Notes under the pieces: model-generated
Seen by the model: only the letters and a program-made list of their open reading frames with translations
Told to the model about the DNA's origin: nothing
Database searches by the model: none
Origin: Sphingomonas aliaeris
Lineage (GTDB): Bacteria > Pseudomonadota > Alphaproteobacteria > Sphingomonadales > Sphingomonadaceae
Direction of reading: 5' to 3'
Assembly: GCF_016743815.1 (NCBI RefSeq)
Contig: NZ_CP061035.1
Span: 3,102,501 to 3,166,500, forward strand
Length of the DNA stretch: 64,000 bases
Made by a program: the position numbers and the translations under genes
Shown here: piece after piece, positions 17,896 to 27,185 of the stretch
Layout: each line of letters starts with the position of its first letter
Numbering within the stretch: the stretch's first letter is position 1

Positions 17896-18446
17896 TGGCC
17901 GTAATCCAGAATGAACACCGGCCCGATATCGATCGTCTGCTTCGCGCAAGCCAGATGGAACGCGGCATTGAGCCCGCCCGCCGGATAGGCACGGTCCGCC
18001 TTCCCGCTGATCTTATACATTTTCCATTCGGGCGTAATGTCGAAGGCTTGTTCGAAGATCGTCCGCACAACGGGCGTCGCCTCAAGCTGTACGCGGCACA
18101 GCTTTCCCGGCGAATTCGCCTCCGTGCGTTGCGCGCGCGCCCAGAAAGCGACGACAAGGCGGTCGCTTTCCTTGACCGGCTTCAATGTCGGCGTGACGAT
18201 CCCGACCCGCCAGAAATCCTGCGCCGCGCTGCTGATCGGGATGCGCAGCGCCTTGCCGAATTGCACCGTCTTGTCGCTGCGCACCTCGGGCGGGATCGGC
18301 TGTCCATAAGGCCTTAGCGCCTCGGCACGCGGATCATTGACCAGCCGTTGCGCAAACACGGCCTCGGCCGATTGATCAGCTTGGGCCGCGACCGCGACGA
18401 CGGGTGCGGCAATTGCCGCCACGCCCAGCAGAATACCATGCTTCAT
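17892..18446 (-). CDS. Secreted carbohydrate-binding-module-like protein
   Basis: 184 residues with a signal peptide (ILLGVAAIAAPVVAVAAQA). The mature part reads like a single jelly-roll module of the galactose-binding or CBM4/9 kind: KESDRLVVAFWARAQ, FEQAFDITPEWKMYKISG, ALACAKQ-like FHLACAKQTIDIGPVFILDYG at the C-terminus. Such modules normally sit on esterases or xylanases; here the module is free-standing. It follows the TonB receptor by 15 bases and is GTGA-coupled to a GH43 gene, so it may hold polysaccharide near the surface. The function is inferred from pattern only. Confidence 0.6.
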   Translation of the reverse strand: MKHGILLGVAAIAAPVVAVAAQADQSAEAVFAQRLVNDPRAEALRPYGQPIPPEVRSDKTVQFGKALRIPISSAAQDFWRVGIVTPTLKPVKESDRLVVAFWARAQRTEANSPGKLCRVQLEATPVVRTIFEQAFDITPEWKMYKISGKADRAYPAGGLNAAFHLACAKQTIDIGPVFILDYGQ

Positions 18447-18461
18447 GCCACCCTCCCCGAT

Positions 18462-21299
18462 TCAGAAGCGGAACCGTACACCGAGCGAATAGGCCCGTTC
18501 GAGATAGACAATTTGCCGCGAGAACTTGTCGCCCGTGTCATATTGACGAGAACGCTGAAGCGGATTGCCAAGCAGGTTGATGATGTCGAACGCCACCGTA
18601 ATATTCGGCACCGGCGTGACCGAGGTCGAGAAGTCGAGCTGCCCGCGTCCCTTCTCGATCACTGGATGCGCGATCGGATCCAGCGGCTCCAAGCTGTAGT
18701 AATTCACGAACTTCGAACGGTAATTGTACGCCAGACGTGCCGAGAACATCGGCTTCTCGTACAAGGCGACAACGTTGTACGCCCATTTCGATACGCCAGG
18801 AAAAGCCTGTTGACGGTTATTCAGCGTCGCGGCGAAGTTCGGCTGTAGATCGCCCTTGGCATCGATGAACGTACCATTGGCCTGAATACCGAAGCCCTTC
18901 GCCCAATCGGGCAGACTGTCGATATCAAGGAAACTGGTGAAGGTGACCTCCGCACCCTGCAATCGGGTATTGCCGAGATTGACCGGCTGGAACGCGCGGA
19001 GACGGCCGAACTGCGGATCGGTATAATAGTTGTCGACCGTAGCAACGAAGCCTTGGGCGTCATGCCGGAAAATCGCGCCGGTGACCGAACCGGTACGCGA
19101 GAAATAGTATTCCAAGCTTGCGTCGTAATTGTTCGAGGTCAGAGGCTTCAGATTGGGGTTGCCGCCATTGGCCGGGGTGGACAGGCGACGGATGCAATCC
19201 TCGGTATTGGCGTTAGCCGCATCGCGACACGGATCCCCGGCGGGAAGCGCCGCAGGATCGACAGGTTGCCCAATCGACAGATTTGGACGCAAATCGAAGA
19301 AACTCGGCCGCGTGCGCGTTTGGGTGTAAGCTAGGCGCAACTGCAGCTTGTCGTTGAAAGCGATACGCGCACTGACGTTCGGCAGATAGTCCGTGTAATT
19401 ATTATCACGCGTGATCGGCGTCAGCGCCCCGTTGGCGAAACCGAAGCTGCTGATATCAGTCTTGGTCTTGATCGCACGCAGGCCGGCCACACCGTCGATC
19501 ACGACGTCGCCAAGATCAAATCCGTATTTCAACTGTGCGTAGGCCGAATAGGACTTCTCGTTAGCGCGGAAGTTATCGCCCGGATTGTAGGGCGGGCGTC
19601 CTTCGGGAACGAGGAAACGGGCACGCAGCGCGGGAAGATTGTCGCGGATGCTGTCGCGGGTAAGCGCAGCAAACGTCTTATTCGGTTGCAAATCGTTATA
19701 GGTGAAGCCCGGCAGGGTCGCCCGAACATCCGCTCCCGGCAGCGAGGACAGCAAAATCTGCTGATCCTCAAAGAAGATTGGAGGAGTCGTGGCAGTGCCG
19801 GGGACGGCGACGTTATTGTAAAGGTTGCCGAAATCGCGCGACGCCTTGCGATCGCTGTAACGCACGCCGACTTCGATCCGCTTCAGGAAGCCAAGGTCGA
19901 GATCGTATCGCAAATCGGTTCGGGCCTGCCAGTCCTGCCCGCTCACCACCAACAGTTCCTGATACAGTCCGCGGGCGACGAAGTTCGACGGATCGGCGAT
20001 GTTGAAGTTGACGAACGTTTGGGTCGGACCGCCATCGCCGGGCGCGTCGAACACGACGTTGCGAACCGGTGACGAGCGCATCGCATAGTCCACGTTCACG
20101 AGATCCGCGGTGTACGTACTGTCGGTATACGCGACATCCGCTGAAATTTGCAGCCGATCGCGCTTCCAGATCGCGCCACCGCCCGCCTGATAAGTATCGG
20201 TCTTGCCGTTAAACGATCCGGTATAGCCATCAGGCCGGACCGCATTGGTCACCGTCGCGGACGCGATCTGATTGGTGCCGGGGATCGTTGTTACGTTGGA
20301 AAACTGAAGTCCGCCGAAGATCGGAATGAACATCCAGCGATTATAGTCTTTAGACCGGAAGCCTTGGTACAGACCGTCAGCGTAGATTTCGAGTTCCGGC
20401 GTCGGCTTCCACTGAAACGCCGCATTGGCCGAGGGGCGATAGCGCGCGCCATAGCCGAGGAAGTTTCCTTGTGCATCGGGGAAGCGCAGTCCGGCGGCAC
20501 CAGGTGCGTTGTTCGCGTCGGTCGTACCGATCACAAGCGATTGCTCGCGGGTCGAATCCATGAAGTTGATGCCGACGTACGACGCGTTGAGTAGCAGGCC
20601 CATCTCGCCGATGCCGGTGTTCCAGCGGTTGCTGATCAGCACGTTGCCGTTCGGTACGATCTTCTCCGACTGTTGCGACAGCACGCCATTCAGCGATCCG
20701 GACAGTTCGAAACCGTTGAAATCGAACGGCTTGCGACCGCGCACGTTGATGGCGCCGGCGATACCACCCTCGATCTGCGGGGCGAGACCCGACTTGTACA
20801 CTTCAAGCGCGGCGACCGTGCCGGCGGGGAAATCCTGGATCTGGACGTAGCGCCCTTCGGCGGTGAAGATCTGGCGACCGTTATAGGTCGTGGTCAGGTC
20901 AGGAAGGCCGCGAACGGTGACACCTGCCGACTCGCCGCCGCCACGTGTCACTGCGACACCCGCGACACGCTGCAGCGCGGAGGAGGCGAACGTATCGGGC
21001 AACTTGCCGATATCCTCAGCGACGACGGCATCGACGATCCCGTCGGACAGGCGCTTGATCGTCTGTGCAGACTGAAGACTACGGCGGAACCCCGTTACGA
21101 CGATATCGCCGGATTCAGCGGGCGTTTCCTGCACGGAAGCATCGGGGGACGCTGGGCTTACGCTTTGATCGGATGGCGCGTCAGGCTTGGGCGCATCTTG
21201 CGCGTCGGTCGCAGGATTCGACTGCGCCGCGGCGGGCGATAGTCCGACAATCAGTGCCAGTGCCGCTACGGATGTACCAAGTACCGCCTTCGTAATCAT
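18462..21299 (-). CDS. TonB-dependent receptor for oligosaccharides
   Basis: 945 residues. Signal peptide MITKAVLGTSVAALALIVGL, cut after AAAQ, then a low-complexity Asp/Pro/Ser linker. SGDIVVTGFRRSL is the TonB box and start of the plug (about 65-200), which contains VVAEDIGKLPDTFASSALQR and GVTVRGLPDLTTTYNGRQI. The remaining about 700 residues form the 22-strand barrel, ending in the outer-membrane signal SLGVRFRF. It is the sphingomonad carbohydrate-receptor type. It heads an operon with a binding-module protein, GH43, galM and GH5-like genes, so arabinan or arabinogalactan fragments are the expected cargo. Confidence 0.92.
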   Translation of the reverse strand: MITKAVLGTSVAALALIVGLSPAAAQSNPATDAQDAPKPDAPSDQSVSPASPDASVQETPAESGDIVVTGFRRSLQSAQTIKRLSDGIVDAVVAEDIGKLPDTFASSALQRVAGVAVTRGGGESAGVTVRGLPDLTTTYNGRQIFTAEGRYVQIQDFPAGTVAALEVYKSGLAPQIEGGIAGAINVRGRKPFDFNGFELSGSLNGVLSQQSEKIVPNGNVLISNRWNTGIGEMGLLLNASYVGINFMDSTREQSLVIGTTDANNAPGAAGLRFPDAQGNFLGYGARYRPSANAAFQWKPTPELEIYADGLYQGFRSKDYNRWMFIPIFGGLQFSNVTTIPGTNQIASATVTNAVRPDGYTGSFNGKTDTYQAGGGAIWKRDRLQISADVAYTDSTYTADLVNVDYAMRSSPVRNVVFDAPGDGGPTQTFVNFNIADPSNFVARGLYQELLVVSGQDWQARTDLRYDLDLGFLKRIEVGVRYSDRKASRDFGNLYNNVAVPGTATTPPIFFEDQQILLSSLPGADVRATLPGFTYNDLQPNKTFAALTRDSIRDNLPALRARFLVPEGRPPYNPGDNFRANEKSYSAYAQLKYGFDLGDVVIDGVAGLRAIKTKTDISSFGFANGALTPITRDNNYTDYLPNVSARIAFNDKLQLRLAYTQTRTRPSFFDLRPNLSIGQPVDPAALPAGDPCRDAANANTEDCIRRLSTPANGGNPNLKPLTSNNYDASLEYYFSRTGSVTGAIFRHDAQGFVATVDNYYTDPQFGRLRAFQPVNLGNTRLQGAEVTFTSFLDIDSLPDWAKGFGIQANGTFIDAKGDLQPNFAATLNNRQQAFPGVSKWAYNVVALYEKPMFSARLAYNYRSKFVNYYSLEPLDPIAHPVIEKGRGQLDFSTSVTPVPNITVAFDIINLLGNPLQRSRQYDTGDKFSRQIVYLERAYSLGVRFRF

Positions 21300-21381
21300 A
21301 CCTCTCCCCTTCGAATGCCGTCGGTATTCCGAGCGACAATTGGCGTGCTATGATTTTCGGGGCGCCGAAGCAAGACGCATT

Positions 21382-21390
21382 TGTCGGAGA
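21382..21390. promoter_or_regulatory. Candidate operator upstream of the TonB receptor
   Basis: TGTCGGAGA, flanked as ATTTGTCGGAGAAAT, lies 83 bases upstream of the receptor start in the 182-base gap behind the MGH1-like gene. It matches 8 of 9 positions of the TGTCSGACA element found at other arabinose-gene promoters here. The region is AT-richer than its neighbours and should hold the receptor operon promoter. Confidence 0.4.
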
Positions 21391-21481
21391 AATGAATGCA
21401 TGTTGCAAGAATGCGACATTGTCGGCGTGCATAGTCTTCGTCAACTAGCTCCGGCTCCAGTCGAGGAATGCGAGCCGATGG

Positions 21482-23506
21482 TCACAAAATTTTCAGCTCG
21501 ACAAGCCGAGTGCGTTTGCCCGGCTGTTGTCGGACTATTAATCTGATCCGGTCTGCAACCGTTTCCGTCCAGCGCACGTGGGTGATGCCGTTGCCGATAG
21601 CGCGCGACCCGGAGGGTGCGACGTCTTGCCAGGCATTCCCCGAACGCACTTGCAGCCGATATTCGCGGGGTACGGCGAAGGTCTTTCCATCGGTAAAGAA
21701 CGCGATCTCTGCGCGCGTCAGGCGAACCGGTTTACCGAAGTCGATTGCAAACCATTGCGGGGAACGCGTTGCGTCCGTGTCCCAACCGTTCGGCAATTCT
21801 GGGAAGAACCACACGCGCCCGTCAATCGCATCGTGAACGCGTTCGGGATCCGCCATGCCGGACGCGCTTCCCTTCGGAAACTGGCCGCGCACAAGCTGCA
21901 CCGACTGCGCGATCGGGCGCTCCGCCTCGGGCAGGCGCAGCCGCGAGATCGGCACGGTCAAGCGCCCCATCGTCGCCCGGTGGGCCAGCGCCGCGCCGTC
22001 TACCTCCACCGTCAGTCCCGGCTTGCCGCCATAATGTCGCCCGTCCGCATCCCAGGTCACCGCGACACTGTGCCCATGATATGGAACGTCCTGCGCGCGA
22101 AACCAACGCAACGCCTGCGGATCGCCGTTCACGGGCAACAACGGATTGACCTCCAGCACGTCGTCCGCTCGCGGCCTGATGCCGACTAGTCCGGTCAGGA
22201 TCAGATCGTTGAAGCCCGAGTGGAAATAGTGATGACTCCGCGCCAGTCCGACGATCGGTCGCCCGGTTTCGGGATGATAATCCTCCTCGATATCCAGCAG
22301 TCCCTGCTGGAAATGCATTGCGGCATATTGCCGGAGCAACCGCATATAGTCGCTCCGCGTCACCACGGATTGACTATAATGATCGAGAAGATTGGCCATG
22401 CCGGTCAGCACCTGCGTCGTCTGAAACGGCCAGACGGGCCCATTCCACTGGCATTCGGGCGCCGTCCCTTCGTACCGATACTGACGCATGTAATATTGGT
22501 AGGAAGGCTCGACCGTTCGCAACCCAGTAGCACCGCCCAGCCCCTGCGGATCGAGCGCATGTCGCCACGCGGCGGCGAAGCGTGCGTCATCGTCCACCAG
22601 ATCGAAGGTCCAGGGTAGATAGCCGACCAGTTCGCGTCCGCGGATCGGCTGCCAGTACTTTACGAATTCGTTAGTGACTTGGTAGCGGTCGATGAAATGG
22701 CTGAGCGCCGGGCTCCACAAGTCGTCCTGAACGCGCGCCTTGATCGCGGCGGCACGGGCGGCAAAGTCCGCTGCTGCGGTCGTATCGCCAGCCATAGCCG
22801 ATAGCTTCGCTAGCGCCCGGGCATTGGCGAACATGTAGGCGTTGATCGAGGGACGAAACGCATCGCCGCCGCGAAACCCGTCCTTCCCGCCCGACGCATC
22901 GATCGAGGAGATCGTATATTCGGTCGCGTCGAGCAGCGGCTCCACCCAATACAGCCCCTTGGTGAAGTCAAACCGGTCGTCCCATAGACGGTAGATGTGA
23001 CGCATGGCCCCCAGATGGCGCACCGCAGCTGCCCGGTCGCCATCAACCAGGAACCGGCCGTAGACCGAGTCCGCCATATAGTCGGTGAAGTGACGGTCGT
23101 TCCCGCCGCGATACATGAAATCGATATAGTCGTCCGCGTACCGCCGATCGCGCAGCCAGCGCCCCTCGGCAATATGGAAGCCGCTGGCGTCGTTCAGGCT
23201 GGCATAGGGTTCGCGCTGCCAACCGACATCGTCGAGAAACTCCGTCGATATGAACCCCTCCGCGCCGAGATCGCGCTGGTGCGCCCGGAACAGTTTCCAG
23301 CGGTAATAATAGACGTCGTCGATTTGCGGATCGGAGGACTCGAAGAACGGAATCCGCGCGCTGTACCACGACGCGTCGTTGCCGAAGCGCGCCTGCGCGA
23401 CCCGTTCTGTGTCTATTGCCGGCGAACTGGCTTGCGCCGAGGCCGTGCCGAGAACGACGGCGAGGATCGAAGCCCCGATCGCCGCGCGCAGCCGATGCGG
23501 ATTCAC
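21482..23506 (-). CDS. MGH1-like (alpha/alpha)6 glycoside hydrolase with C-terminal F5/8-type domain
   Basis: 674 residues, GTG start overlapping the preceding stop. Signal peptide IGASILAVVLGTASAQA. The catalytic part (about 60-480) has toroid-type motifs: GFISTEFLDDVGWQ, ECQWNGPVWPFQTTQVLTG and HYFHSGFNDLILTGLVG, resembling amylo-alpha-1,6-glucosidase/GH63-related proteins. The last about 130 residues (HDAIDGRVWFFPELPN to the end) look like a discoidin-type carbohydrate-binding sandwich. The specificity is unknown. It is the last gene of the GH51-GH43-GH43 operon, so a role in removing side chains of plant arabinan/arabinogalactan is plausible. Confidence 0.75.
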   Translation of the reverse strand: MNPHRLRAAIGASILAVVLGTASAQASSPAIDTERVAQARFGNDASWYSARIPFFESSDPQIDDVYYYRWKLFRAHQRDLGAEGFISTEFLDDVGWQREPYASLNDASGFHIAEGRWLRDRRYADDYIDFMYRGGNDRHFTDYMADSVYGRFLVDGDRAAAVRHLGAMRHIYRLWDDRFDFTKGLYWVEPLLDATEYTISSIDASGGKDGFRGGDAFRPSINAYMFANARALAKLSAMAGDTTAAADFAARAAAIKARVQDDLWSPALSHFIDRYQVTNEFVKYWQPIRGRELVGYLPWTFDLVDDDARFAAAWRHALDPQGLGGATGLRTVEPSYQYYMRQYRYEGTAPECQWNGPVWPFQTTQVLTGMANLLDHYSQSVVTRSDYMRLLRQYAAMHFQQGLLDIEEDYHPETGRPIVGLARSHHYFHSGFNDLILTGLVGIRPRADDVLEVNPLLPVNGDPQALRWFRAQDVPYHGHSVAVTWDADGRHYGGKPGLTVEVDGAALAHRATMGRLTVPISRLRLPEAERPIAQSVQLVRGQFPKGSASGMADPERVHDAIDGRVWFFPELPNGWDTDATRSPQWFAIDFGKPVRLTRAEIAFFTDGKTFAVPREYRLQVRSGNAWQDVAPSGSRAIGNGITHVRWTETVADRIRLIVRQQPGKRTRLVELKIL

Positions 23507-24549
23507 AACCGGCCGTTGGCCAGCGGCACTCCGAAATCCGGGCTACCGTCGGCGCGATATTTGAACGGCTGCACGCGCGTATGCCGATTGGGATCGAACA
23601 GCGGATCGCCGCTGATATTCTCATAATCGCGCGCATGATAGACCAGCATGTCGCGCCCCGCCTCATCCACGGTGAAGCTGTTGTGACCCGGCCCGAAGAC
23701 CTTGTGCTCGGGTGAAGATTTGAACACTGGCTGCGGCGACTTCGTCCATACGGCCGGGTTCATCAGGTCGGCATCGTCTTTCGCGCTCAACATGCCCATG
23801 CAGTAGCGGGCGTCGGTCGCGCTGGCGGAATAGGTGATGAAAACCTGGCCGTTCCGGGCAAGAAACGCGGGTGCCTCGGCGACCTTGAAGCCGCGCACCT
23901 CCCAATCGAGCGTCGGCACTGTCAACCGCGCCGGCTTCGCCCCCAGCGTCAGGGCGCTTTTCAAGGGGGCGAGATACAGGTTGCTATTGGTGTCGATCCC
24001 ATCCTCTCGTTGCGCCCAAGCAAGATAGCGGACGCCTCGGTGAACGAAGCTGGTGGAATCGAGGTTGAAGCTGTCCCACGCCGTCTGCAACTGACCGAGC
24101 ACGGACCATGTGCCGGTCATCGGATCGGCGCCGTCGCACGTCACGGCATAGGTGCGGATGCGGAACACGTCCTCTCCGCCCCCGCTCGGCCCGGCGGCGA
24201 AGTACATGATCCACTTCCCGTCGATCAAATGCAGTTCGGGAGCCCACAGGAACCCGGACATCGGCCCGCTCGACAGATGCCGCCACAGCACCCGCTCCTG
24301 CGCCGTCGCGAGACCCGCCAACGTGCGGGAGCGGCGCAGCACCAGCCGATCATATTCCGGCACCGATCCTGTCATGTAATACCAGCCGTCCGTGTGACGA
24401 AACACCTGCGCGTCGGCGCGCTGGCGGACCAGCGGGTTTACGATGAGCGATCCGCTGCCGGACCGCAGCGCAGGCTTTCGCGCGATCACCGGGGCTGCGG
24501 CGAGCGCCGTCGCGCCTGCCAAAATCGTCCGTCGGGTAAAATCGATCAC
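23503..24549 (-). CDS. GH43 exo-alpha-L-arabinofuranosidase-like enzyme (subfamily 26 type)
   Basis: 348 residues, GTGA-coupled to the upstream arabinanase gene. FTRRTILAGATALAAAPVIA is a Tat-like signal peptide. The start of the propeller reads QRADAQVFRHTDGWYYMTG with the base Asp, then VPEYDRLVLRRS, GFLWAPELHLIDGKW, NLDSTSFVHRGVRYLAW, and KVAEAPAFLARNGQ with the acid Glu. FGPGHNSFTVDEAG supplies the late His motif. The MTGSVPEYDRL wording is typical of subfamily 26 enzymes, which release 1,5-linked arabinose from arabinan ends. Confidence 0.82.
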   Translation of the reverse strand: MIDFTRRTILAGATALAAAPVIARKPALRSGSGSLIVNPLVRQRADAQVFRHTDGWYYMTGSVPEYDRLVLRRSRTLAGLATAQERVLWRHLSSGPMSGFLWAPELHLIDGKWIMYFAAGPSGGGEDVFRIRTYAVTCDGADPMTGTWSVLGQLQTAWDSFNLDSTSFVHRGVRYLAWAQREDGIDTNSNLYLAPLKSALTLGAKPARLTVPTLDWEVRGFKVAEAPAFLARNGQVFITYSASATDARYCMGMLSAKDDADLMNPAVWTKSPQPVFKSSPEHKVFGPGHNSFTVDEAGRDMLVYHARDYENISGDPLFDPNRHTRVQPFKYRADGSPDFGVPLANGRL

Positions 24550-25559
24550 GTCCAATCCTCCGCTTGCGGCCAGCCGTCCGCCCCCCACCGCACCCGGGCG
24601 ATCCGAAGCGTCGATGCGCCCTTATTGTCGCGGTCATAGGCGTGGTAGACGACGTAGTCGGTGCCATCCTTGTCGTGCAGGAACCCGACATGGCCGGGTC
24701 CGCGAAACCGCTGCTTTTCTGGGAGATCGGCGCGCAGGAACGTCGTCCCGCCACCCTGCATCATAGAACTGCCGTCCTTGCCGAGATAGGGTCCGGTGAT
24801 GTCCTTCGCCCGGCCCACAACGGTGTAATAGGTGCTGTTCACGCCCTTGCAGCAATAGTCGTACGACGCGAACAGCCAGTAATAGCCGCCATGATCCACG
24901 ATGAACGGCGCCTCCACCGGCGCCGGCGCACCGGCCGGTGCAGGGCGGCGCGCGATCGAATAGGGCGCGGCCTTCGGGTTGGCGGGTTTGCCGGTGCGCG
25001 GATCAAGCCGGAACAGCTTCAACCCGGTCCAGAAACTCCCGAGCGACAGCCAGTGCCGTCCCTGGCGGTCGATAATGAAATTCGGGTCGATCGCGTTGAA
25101 ATCGCTGTCCGCGGTCGACATCAGCACCATGCCTTCGTCGCGCCAGCCATAGCCGGGCGCGGCGGGATCTAGCGTGGGGCTGGTGTAAAGCCCGATCGCC
25201 GAACGGTTCGATCCGAAGGTCGAAACCGCATAATAAAGCTGCCACCGCCCCTTCGCGAACGAGATATCCGGCGCCCACATGCCCTTAGCACCCGGCACCG
25301 CCTTCGCCGCCCAGTCAGGTAAAGTGTTGTCGACCAACGGTTTTGCCGAAACCCAGCGCACCAGATCCTTCGACGTGCGCGACGCCATGCCGGTACCGAA
25401 TACGTAATAGGTGTCGCCCTCGCGCGCGATCACCGGATCGTGCGTCGGCACGATATCGCCGCTCAACCGGCTATTGACCGTACCGCCTTGCTGCGCCGTC
25501 GCACTGCCGACGCCCGCGAGAAGCGCCAGCGCAGCGAAGCGCGACATCGTCTTCCGCAT
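24546..25559 (-). CDS. GH43 endo-1,5-alpha-L-arabinanase-like enzyme
   Basis: 337 residues from the ATG at 25559, which has AGGTGG upstream; a GTG three codons earlier would overlap that site. Signal peptide SRFAALALLAGVGSATA. Arabinanase motifs: PTHDPVIAREGDTYYVFGTG (base Asp), GMWAPDISFAKGRWQLYY, NAIDPNFIIDRQGRHWLSLG (pKa Asp), and PVEAPFIVDHGGYYWLFAS with the acid Glu, followed by YDYCCKG, a wording usual in endo-arabinanases. It cuts linear 1,5-arabinan into oligomers for the neighbouring exo-enzymes and GH51. The start lies 11 bases after the GH51 stop. Confidence 0.87.
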   Translation of the reverse strand: MRKTMSRFAALALLAGVGSATAQQGGTVNSRLSGDIVPTHDPVIAREGDTYYVFGTGMASRTSKDLVRWVSAKPLVDNTLPDWAAKAVPGAKGMWAPDISFAKGRWQLYYAVSTFGSNRSAIGLYTSPTLDPAAPGYGWRDEGMVLMSTADSDFNAIDPNFIIDRQGRHWLSLGSFWTGLKLFRLDPRTGKPANPKAAPYSIARRPAPAGAPAPVEAPFIVDHGGYYWLFASYDYCCKGVNSTYYTVVGRAKDITGPYLGKDGSSMMQGGGTTFLRADLPEKQRFRGPGHVGFLHDKDGTDYVVYHAYDRDNKGASTLRIARVRWGADGWPQAEDWT

Positions 25560-25569
25560 CACCGCCACC

Positions 25570-27150
25570 TCATTTCAGTTCGAGCATCACCACCGATTTC
25601 GGCGGCAACGACACGGACAGCGTACCCGCCTGCAACTGCGCACCGGTAAAGGCGGCGGGCGTGACGGTATTCGGCGCGGAGAAGCTGTTGAGCGCGGTCA
25701 TGGCCGGCGCAGTCAGTACCTGCCCCGATACGGATTGCGCGGTCAGCCCTGGCAACGCCGCGGCGATGTCATGCGGCCTGTTCGGGTCCAGATTGGCGAG
25801 TGCGATACGCACCACCCCGTCCTTACCGCGCACGGCCGAGACACTGACCGCCGGCATCGTCCATTTGTCCTTGTTGTACCAGGGCGACGTGATGTCGATC
25901 GGCAGGACCGTCCCGTCCATATAGCCCTTGTACATCGCGAAGACATGATAGGTCGGCGTCAGCACCATCTTCTTGCCGTCGGTCAGGATCATCGCCTGCA
26001 GCACGTTCACCATCTGCGCGATCGCGGTCATCTTCACGCGATCGGCATGCTTGGCGAAGATGTTGAGGTGTACCGCGGCAACCAGAGCGTCGCGCAACGT
26101 ATTCTGCTGGCGCAGGAAACCGGGATTCGTGCCGGGATCGCCCGCATACCAGGTGCCCCATTCGTCCACCGCCAGCCAGATGCGCCTCTGCGGATCCGTC
26201 TTGTCCATGATCGCGCTGTGCCGCGTGATCAGATCGTCCATGCGCATCGCTTCGGACAGCGTTTCCGCCCAGCCGGTTTCGTCGAACACGCTGGCTGAGG
26301 CGCGCGGCGGCCAGCTGCCCGGTATCGTGTAGTAGTGCAGCGACAAGGCATCGACCTGCCCGGTAACTTCGCGCATCATCGTCTCGGTCCAGCGATAATC
26401 ATCGACGTTCGCACCGCTCGCGACCTTGAGGATGCGCGTATCCTTCGGAGCCTTGATGAAAGTCGCATAGCGCCGCGTCAGGTCCGCTGCATATTCCGGG
26501 CGCATGTTCCCGCCGCAGCCCCACAATTCGTTGCCGACGCCGAAATAGGGCACCGCCCACGGAGCCTTGCGCCCGTTCCGCGCGCGCTCGTCCGCCAGCG
26601 TACCGGCGGGGGCGGTCATATATTCCACCCACTCGGCCATTTCCTGCGGAGTGCCGTTGCCCACATTGCCGGCGATGTAAGCTTCCGCACCGATCTGTTC
26701 GGCGAGATCCATGAATTCGTGCGTACCGACCGTGTTCGGTTCGGTCACGCCGCCCCAGTGCGTGTTGATCTTTACCGGGCGCTTGGCCTTCGGGCCGATC
26801 CCCTCGCGCCAGTGATATTCGTCGGCAAAGCAGCCGCCGGGCCAGCGGATCACCGGTACCGCGATGCCCTTCAATGCGGCGACCACGTCGTTGCGAAATC
26901 CGCGCGTATTGGGGATGCTCGAATTCGGACCGACCCACAGCCCGCCGTAAATCCCGGTGCCGAGATGCTCCGCGAACTGCGTGAAGATCCGCCGGTCGTA
27001 GACCGGGCCGGGACGATCGCCGTGAACGGTCAGGGCAACCCGCCCTTCCGCGGCGGCGGGCGCGGTCGCAGGAGCGCTCTGCGCGCCGCCGATCGCACTG
27101 CTTGATAGCAGCAAAGCGGCGGCGACACCGCGCAGGAACCGGGACATCAT
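25570..27150 (-). CDS. Alpha-L-arabinofuranosidase, family GH51
   Basis: 526 residues, ATG preceded by AGGAGA. Signal peptide LRGVAAALLLSSSAIGGAQS. The fold is a TIM barrel plus C-terminal sandwich. RWPGGCFADEYHWREGIGP is a GH51 hallmark, GVGNELWGCGG carries acid/base Glu208 and WLAVDEWGTWY carries nucleophile Glu330. The tail ending LPPKSVVMLELK closes the beta-sandwich. It removes terminal arabinofuranose from arabinan, arabinoxylan or arabinogalactan. It heads the operon of four degradative genes and has the best operator-like palindrome of the window just upstream. Confidence 0.93.
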   Translation of the reverse strand: MMSRFLRGVAAALLLSSSAIGGAQSAPATAPAAAEGRVALTVHGDRPGPVYDRRIFTQFAEHLGTGIYGGLWVGPNSSIPNTRGFRNDVVAALKGIAVPVIRWPGGCFADEYHWREGIGPKAKRPVKINTHWGGVTEPNTVGTHEFMDLAEQIGAEAYIAGNVGNGTPQEMAEWVEYMTAPAGTLADERARNGRKAPWAVPYFGVGNELWGCGGNMRPEYAADLTRRYATFIKAPKDTRILKVASGANVDDYRWTETMMREVTGQVDALSLHYYTIPGSWPPRASASVFDETGWAETLSEAMRMDDLITRHSAIMDKTDPQRRIWLAVDEWGTWYAGDPGTNPGFLRQQNTLRDALVAAVHLNIFAKHADRVKMTAIAQMVNVLQAMILTDGKKMVLTPTYHVFAMYKGYMDGTVLPIDITSPWYNKDKWTMPAVSVSAVRGKDGVVRIALANLDPNRPHDIAAALPGLTAQSVSGQVLTAPAMTALNSFSAPNTVTPAAFTGAQLQAGTLSVSLPPKSVVMLELK

Positions 27151-27155
27151 ATTCT

Positions 27156-27174
27156 CCTATTTGTCCGACATAGG
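27156..27174. promoter_or_regulatory. Palindromic operator candidate upstream of the GH51 gene
   Basis: CCTATTTGTCCGACATAGG is a near-perfect inverted repeat whose core TGTCCGACA is palindromic around the central base. It lies between the MFS stop and the GH51 start and its left edge overlaps the ribosome-binding site of the GH51 gene. A protein bound here would interfere with both transcription read-through and access to the start. It is the most complete copy of the element shared by four arabinose-gene regions. Confidence 0.5.
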
Positions 27175-27185
27175 CGGGGTTTGGA